From contig CAIOSU010000142.1 in assembly GCA_903861055.1 (NCBI GenBank), positions 1 through 7,898 on the forward strand: a DNA stretch of 7,898 bases, read 5' to 3'. The notes under the pieces were generated by a model that was not told where the DNA came from, did no database searches, and saw nothing but the letters and a program-made list of their open reading frames with translations. Each line of letters starts with the position of its first letter. Position 1 is the stretch's first letter. Position numbers and translations under genes: made by a program. Origin of the DNA: an uncultured bacterium (GTDB lineage Bacteria; Bacteroidota; Bacteroidia; Chitinophagales; CAIOSU01). This document shows, piece by piece, positions 6,251-7,898 of this stretch.

Positions 6251-7537
6251 TTAGTAAAAAGCTTCGCCCAAATGCCTGCCTGTTAATCGGCCACTAGGTA
6301 TTTCGTTATTAAACCCGAGTATATTAGCTATGGTAGGTACAATATCGGTGCTTTCGCCAACTACCTGCGTTATCAATTGGTTTTGCTTTACCTTGTCTGG
6401 CGGCCCAGCAATTAAGCAGAAAATCTCACGGCTGGTATCGTCGCTGGTGTGGTCTAGTGCATAGCGGCCATATCGGTCAATAATGGTATTAGGCTGCAAG
6501 TTTCTACCGTGCTCTGGTGCTACTATCAGTATAGTATCGTTGGCCATGCCAGGAGTACTTTGTATGGCCTCCCATAGCTTAGCTACTGCAAAATCAGCTT
6601 TGCGGATGTTGTTGGCATACCCAGTAAAGTTTTGGTGGCAAGTATCTACGTCTTGCATGTTTACTACCAACAACTCGGGCTTAAATTCTTTTATCACTTT
6701 TTCTGCAAATAAAACCGTTACCTGGTCATTGTTGATGCTATTTTGAGATAATCCCCAAAAGTTGTTATACTGGCCAGAAACGGCATTGTCATATTCAAAG
6801 CGCAGGAACTCTTCAATGCGTTTGCGGTTGGCCAAAGTATTCGTTATTCCTGCATCTTGGGCTGTAACGTTTGTAGTAAAGCTATTGTCCATAAACTGGC
6901 GCATAGCCGCTACTTTTTCAAGCTTTACATCATCTAGCTGAATGGGGTTTTGGGGCATGCCTGTTATTATTGATGCAGGCTGGGCGTAGTTTGCACCGTA
7001 TAATGCACCGTACTCTGGGTCGTCACTAAAGTTAAGTGAAGGGTAGGGGCCAAGGCTATTGCTTATCCACCAACTGTTCAATGCAGCTTGCTCTGGGCTG
7101 CTGTGCTTTCGGTATAACTCAAATATGGTTGGATACTTAGGGCGTTGCGAAAGCGAAACCGTCTCGTCATATCGGCCAGTAAGCACCGTATTATGGCCGC
7201 CAAAGTGACCTGTTGGGCCTTGTTTGTATCTAAACTCTTTAAATAAAGTGCCCAACGTTTGGAGCCTTGCGCTGGTTGGCGCGGGAAGGCTCGTCATACC
7301 TGGCGCAATGTCGCTGCTGATACTTTCGTTACCTACAAGCATATTGGGCATTAAGTTACCATCGGCTTTGTGCATGCTCTCTATATTGCGCACACCGCCC
7401 GCAAACATACAGAATACCACGTGGTTGGCTATACGGCTGCCTGTAGCAGCAAACAGCCTGCCCGTTGGCAAAATGTATGGCAACGTTACAGCACCAGCTG
7501 CCATGGCACTTTTCAATATGAAATCTCTTCTTTTCAT
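6251..7537 (-). CDS. Tat-exported DUF1501/alkaline-phosphatase-superfamily protein
   Basis: The 428-residue product starts MKRRDFILKSAMAAGAV, a twin-arginine signal (RR at 3-4) with a likely cleavage site after LFAA (28-31). This fixes the start at 7537; an in-frame ATG 48 bases upstream would overlap the previous gene and bury the signal. The body resembles DUF1501 and sulfatase/alkaline-phosphatase-fold proteins. It has an early VVFCMFAGGVRN strand (40-51), GHFGGHNTVLTGRY (110-123), VNMQDVDTCH (292-301) with metal-ligand-like D298 and H301, DTILIVAPEHGRN (334-346) with E342/H343, LDHTSDD (361-367) with H363, and a closing STDIVPTIANILGF (397-410). Enzymes of this fold cleave phosphate or sulfate esters with bound metal; many DUF1501 proteins have no known activity. 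The usual Ser/Thr/Cys nucleophile is not obvious. It begins 10 bp after the preceding gene of the same operon. Confidence 0.82.
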   Translation of the reverse strand: MKRRDFILKSAMAAGAVTLPYILPTGRLFAATGSRIANHVVFCMFAGGVRNIESMHKADGNLMPNMLVGNESISSDIAPGMTSLPAPTSARLQTLGTLFKEFRYKQGPTGHFGGHNTVLTGRYDETVSLSQRPKYPTIFELYRKHSSPEQAALNSWWISNSLGPYPSLNFSDDPEYGALYGANYAQPASIITGMPQNPIQLDDVKLEKVAAMRQFMDNSFTTNVTAQDAGITNTLANRKRIEEFLRFEYDNAVSGQYNNFWGLSQNSINNDQVTVLFAEKVIKEFKPELLVVNMQDVDTCHQNFTGYANNIRKADFAVAKLWEAIQSTPGMANDTILIVAPEHGRNLQPNTIIDRYGRYALDHTSDDTSREIFCLIAGPPDKVKQNQLITQVVGESTDIVPTIANILGFNNEIPSGRLTGRHLGEAFY

Positions 7538-7547
7538 GTGGGCAGTT

Positions 7548-7898
7548 TTAGTAGTAGCGGTACTCGTTGCTGGTGAGCATGGCAAAATAAAACATATCGG
7601 GTGTTATGGTAGGGTCGTCGTTAAGCACTTTCTGAAAATGCCATAGCTCAAACTCATCGGGCTTGCGTGCCAAAAACTTCACGTACGCATCGGTTATAAA
7701 CTTAGTAACGTCTGCATCCATTACCGTTTTTGGTGGCACATCGGCACCGGGTACGTTCAAAAAGCTTTTAATGATCATTTGCTCAATCAACTTCTGGTCG
7801 CCAAAAGCCGAGTACGGTGCCAACAGCAAATCGAGGCTGTTGCGGTCGATACCGGTGCCAAAAATATCGGAATAGGCAATGGCTATAAACTCTGTCTG
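7548..7898 (-). CDS. C-terminal end of a PSD1-like envelope protein (partial at right edge)
   Basis: The frame is open from the right edge to a TAA at 7550-7548, giving the last 116 codons; the start lies outside the window. The visible part is helical and contains DADVTKFITDAYVKFLARKP, then DEFELWHFQKVL, then DMFYFAMLTSNEYRYY at the C-terminus. The arrangement of an R-x-P-x-x-x-E-L-type helix followed by a terminal (L/A)LTSNE(Y/F) segment resembles the C-terminal end of planctomycete PSD1 (DUF1553) proteins, whose genes often stand before a DUF1501 gene. That likeness and the adjacent DUF1501-like gene (10 bp away) are the basis for the call. A DUF1800-type protein or another family is possible. 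No function can be assigned. Confidence 0.6.
   Translation of the reverse strand, partial: QTEFIAIAYSDIFGTGIDRNSLDLLLAPYSAFGDQKLIEQMIIKSFLNVPGADVPPKTVMDADVTKFITDAYVKFLARKPDEFELWHFQKVLNDDPTITPDMFYFAMLTSNEYRYY

Overview
This window looks like chromosomal DNA of a Bacteroidota bacterium. The evidence is the order nusB - DUF1573 lipoprotein - yajC - YbbR-like gene - coaE, the long NusB (about 313 residues), lipoproteins with a short signal and lipobox, A-rich leaders with little Shine-Dalgarno signal, and a TAnnTTTG -7 promoter element before the DUF1573 gene. Base composition is moderate and similar throughout. I cannot place it below phylum/class level.

Layout. (1) 1-694, minus strand: the N-terminal 231 codons of a PAS-domain sensor protein that runs off the left edge. 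(2) 695-1293: about 600 bp with no convincing gene. Next to the PAS gene start it holds a perfect 16-bp palindrome and a 40-bp hairpin. A probable nusB promoter lies near its right end. (3) 1294-4808, plus strand: a compact housekeeping cluster of nusB (transcription antitermination), a DUF1573 lipoprotein with its own promoter, yajC (Sec translocase accessory subunit), a YbbR/CdaR-like membrane-anchored protein and coaE (last step of coenzyme A synthesis). The last four are tightly packed (18, 12 and -1 bp between assigned starts and stops) and probably form one transcript. (4) 4817-7898, minus strand: a convergent exported-protein operon. In transcription order it has the C-terminal end of a PSD1-like protein that enters from the right edge, a twin-arginine-signal DUF1501/alkaline-phosphatase-superfamily protein, a lipoprotein with a CX4CH cytochrome c-like domain, and a small lipoprotein with a DGDGDLG loop that overlaps its upstream gene by 4 bp (ATGA).

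How the genes work together. The plus-strand genes are core functions that travel together in this phylum. The minus-strand operon puts a metal-hydrolase-like protein, a heme-like lipoprotein and two envelope proteins of unknown role on one transcript. This recalls the planctomycete pairing of PSD1/PSCyt1 proteins with DUF1501 proteins. Its substrate is unknown, and it is the most interesting part of the window, together with the structured leader of the PAS gene. I found no CRISPR array, tRNA, rRNA, insertion sequence or phage gene.
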